Source: Sycon ciliatum (Eukaryota > Porifera > Calcarea > Leucosolenida > Sycettidae). From it: DNA of 64,000 nucleotides. A program made the position numbers and the translations under genes. The stretch is from the NCBI RefSeq assembly GCF_964019385.1, contig NC_088654.1, positions 25,913,228 through 25,977,227 on the forward strand. The letters run 5' to 3'. Below are positions 63,469 through 64,000 of the stretch, in pieces (position 1 is the stretch's first letter; every line of letters starts with the position of its first letter). The notes under the pieces were generated by a model. The model did not search any database. It was not told where the DNA came from and worked only from the letters and a program-made list of their open reading frames with translations.

Positions 63469-63693
63469 AACAACAACCCCTTCAAAAACATCAGTCTAAA
63501 GCCCCGTATCACACATTACTTGTACAAAGAGGTACCAGGAAGCCAAATATCTTACCATTTCCATCGCTATGAAACACCGCTCGCAAAGAGCCACTCCAAA
63601 CGTACACAGAGCTTAGACGACTGGAAACAGCAAACGACTTCTCTGCAAGTAAAGAAGAGAATGAAAGTGCAAGACAAAGGAGAAGACAGATGA
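63469..63693 (+). CDS. probable terminal exon of an unrecognised host gene
   Basis: Strong acceptor (TTCTGTTTGTTTTCAG) and a phase 0 frame of 74 codons ending TGA at 63691: NNNPFKNISLKPRITHYLYK, VPGSQISYHFHRYETP, KSHSKRTQSLDDWKQQ and a basic end. No known domain recognised. A GTAAAG inside (63647) could be an internal donor. An AATAAAT that could serve for polyadenylation lies at about 63858. Upstream exons were not found in the window. Confidence 0.45.
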   Translation, partial: NNNPFKNISLKPRITHYLYKEVPGSQISYHFHRYETPLAKSHSKRTQSLDDWKQQTTSLQVKKRMKVQDKGEDR

Positions 63694-64000
63694 GTGCGCA
63701 ATAATGGCCGCCGTGCAGGCCAAGCCCGTGATTCCGACACAGCGCGTGAGGTTAATCTGCATCCTGAACGGCAGAACTTGCCAAGTCGGACCATCACAAG
63801 CCAGGAGTAGTATATCATGGTATACTGTAAAAGTCCGTAAATAAGTACCTGCCCGAAATAAATACCCCCGCTTAGCAAGTACATCTACATGAAAATGACT
63901 TCTCCACTACTAGTCAGTACACACAAGTCAGGTCCGAAAGTCAGATCGTGCCTTATGAGTCCGTGCCTGAAAGTCAGTCCGTGCCTGAAAATCAGATCGT
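63694..64000. other. 3' flank; degenerate repeats at the edge
   Basis: CCGTAAATAAGTACCTGCCC and GAAATAAATACCCCCGC (63835-63875) look like a MITE end. GAAAGTCAG(A/T)CCGTGCCT is repeated at 63935-64000 and runs off the window. Confidence 0.45.

Overview
This 64 kb window is eukaryotic and almost certainly from an invertebrate animal. Spliced genes with GT/AG introns, long (GT)n and (CT)n tracts, a p53-family gene, complement-control-protein (CCP/sushi) exons, and dense mixed transposons (Penelope-like, Ty3/gypsy, BEL/Pao, LINE, TTAA-targeting and pogo-like DNA elements) all point that way. The species cannot be named from the sequence. The many TACATGTA motifs and the transposon mix suggest a marine, possibly early-branching or lophotrochozoan genome, but this is only an impression.

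Host genes. (1) 764-4246 (+): six exons of a p53/p63/p73-family gene. The zinc ligands, DNA-contact arginines and tetramerisation segment are visible, and the splice positions match those of vertebrate TP53. The 5' part is not in the window or not recognised. (2) 51864 down to 29557 (-): one signal-peptide-like exon followed by four CCP exons, all joined in phase 1. They probably form one secreted or surface CCP protein whose introns hold most of the transposons in the window. (3) 63469-63693 (+): a probable last exon of an unrecognised gene.

Mobile DNA, left to right. 9.8-10.6 kb and 22.0-22.9 kb hold two opposite-facing copies of an 850 bp TTAA-flanked foldback element. 10.6-12.4 kb and 18.0-18.7 kb hold palindromic arrays of a roughly 480 bp unit, each unit carrying a hammerhead ribozyme. 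13-15 kb holds nested palindromes and tRNA-like elements. 17 kb and 43 kb hold two further ribozyme repeats, with direct-repeat periods of about 233 and 356 bp. 19.5-20.1 kb holds a piggyBac-type element. 26.9-28.9 kb holds a Penelope-like element (PLE) with an inverted 5' half. 31.7-33.8 kb holds a second PLE followed by its own small hammerhead. 35.6-37.7 kb holds a 46 bp satellite broken by a LINE tail, a terminal-inverted-repeat element and a 26 bp palindrome. 47.1-49.2 kb holds BEL/Pao gag-protease remains. 49.8-50.4 kb holds a BED-finger hAT fragment. 53.3-58.0 kb holds a complete gypsy element with identical LTRs. 59.3-61.3 kb holds a damaged LINE.

The most unusual theme is self-cleaving RNA. 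At least ten hammerhead-type motifs of several families occur here, identified by the CTGANGA and GAAA cores with complementary stem I arms. Several sit in Penelope-type or retrozyme-like repeats. All pairings were read by eye; none was folded computationally.
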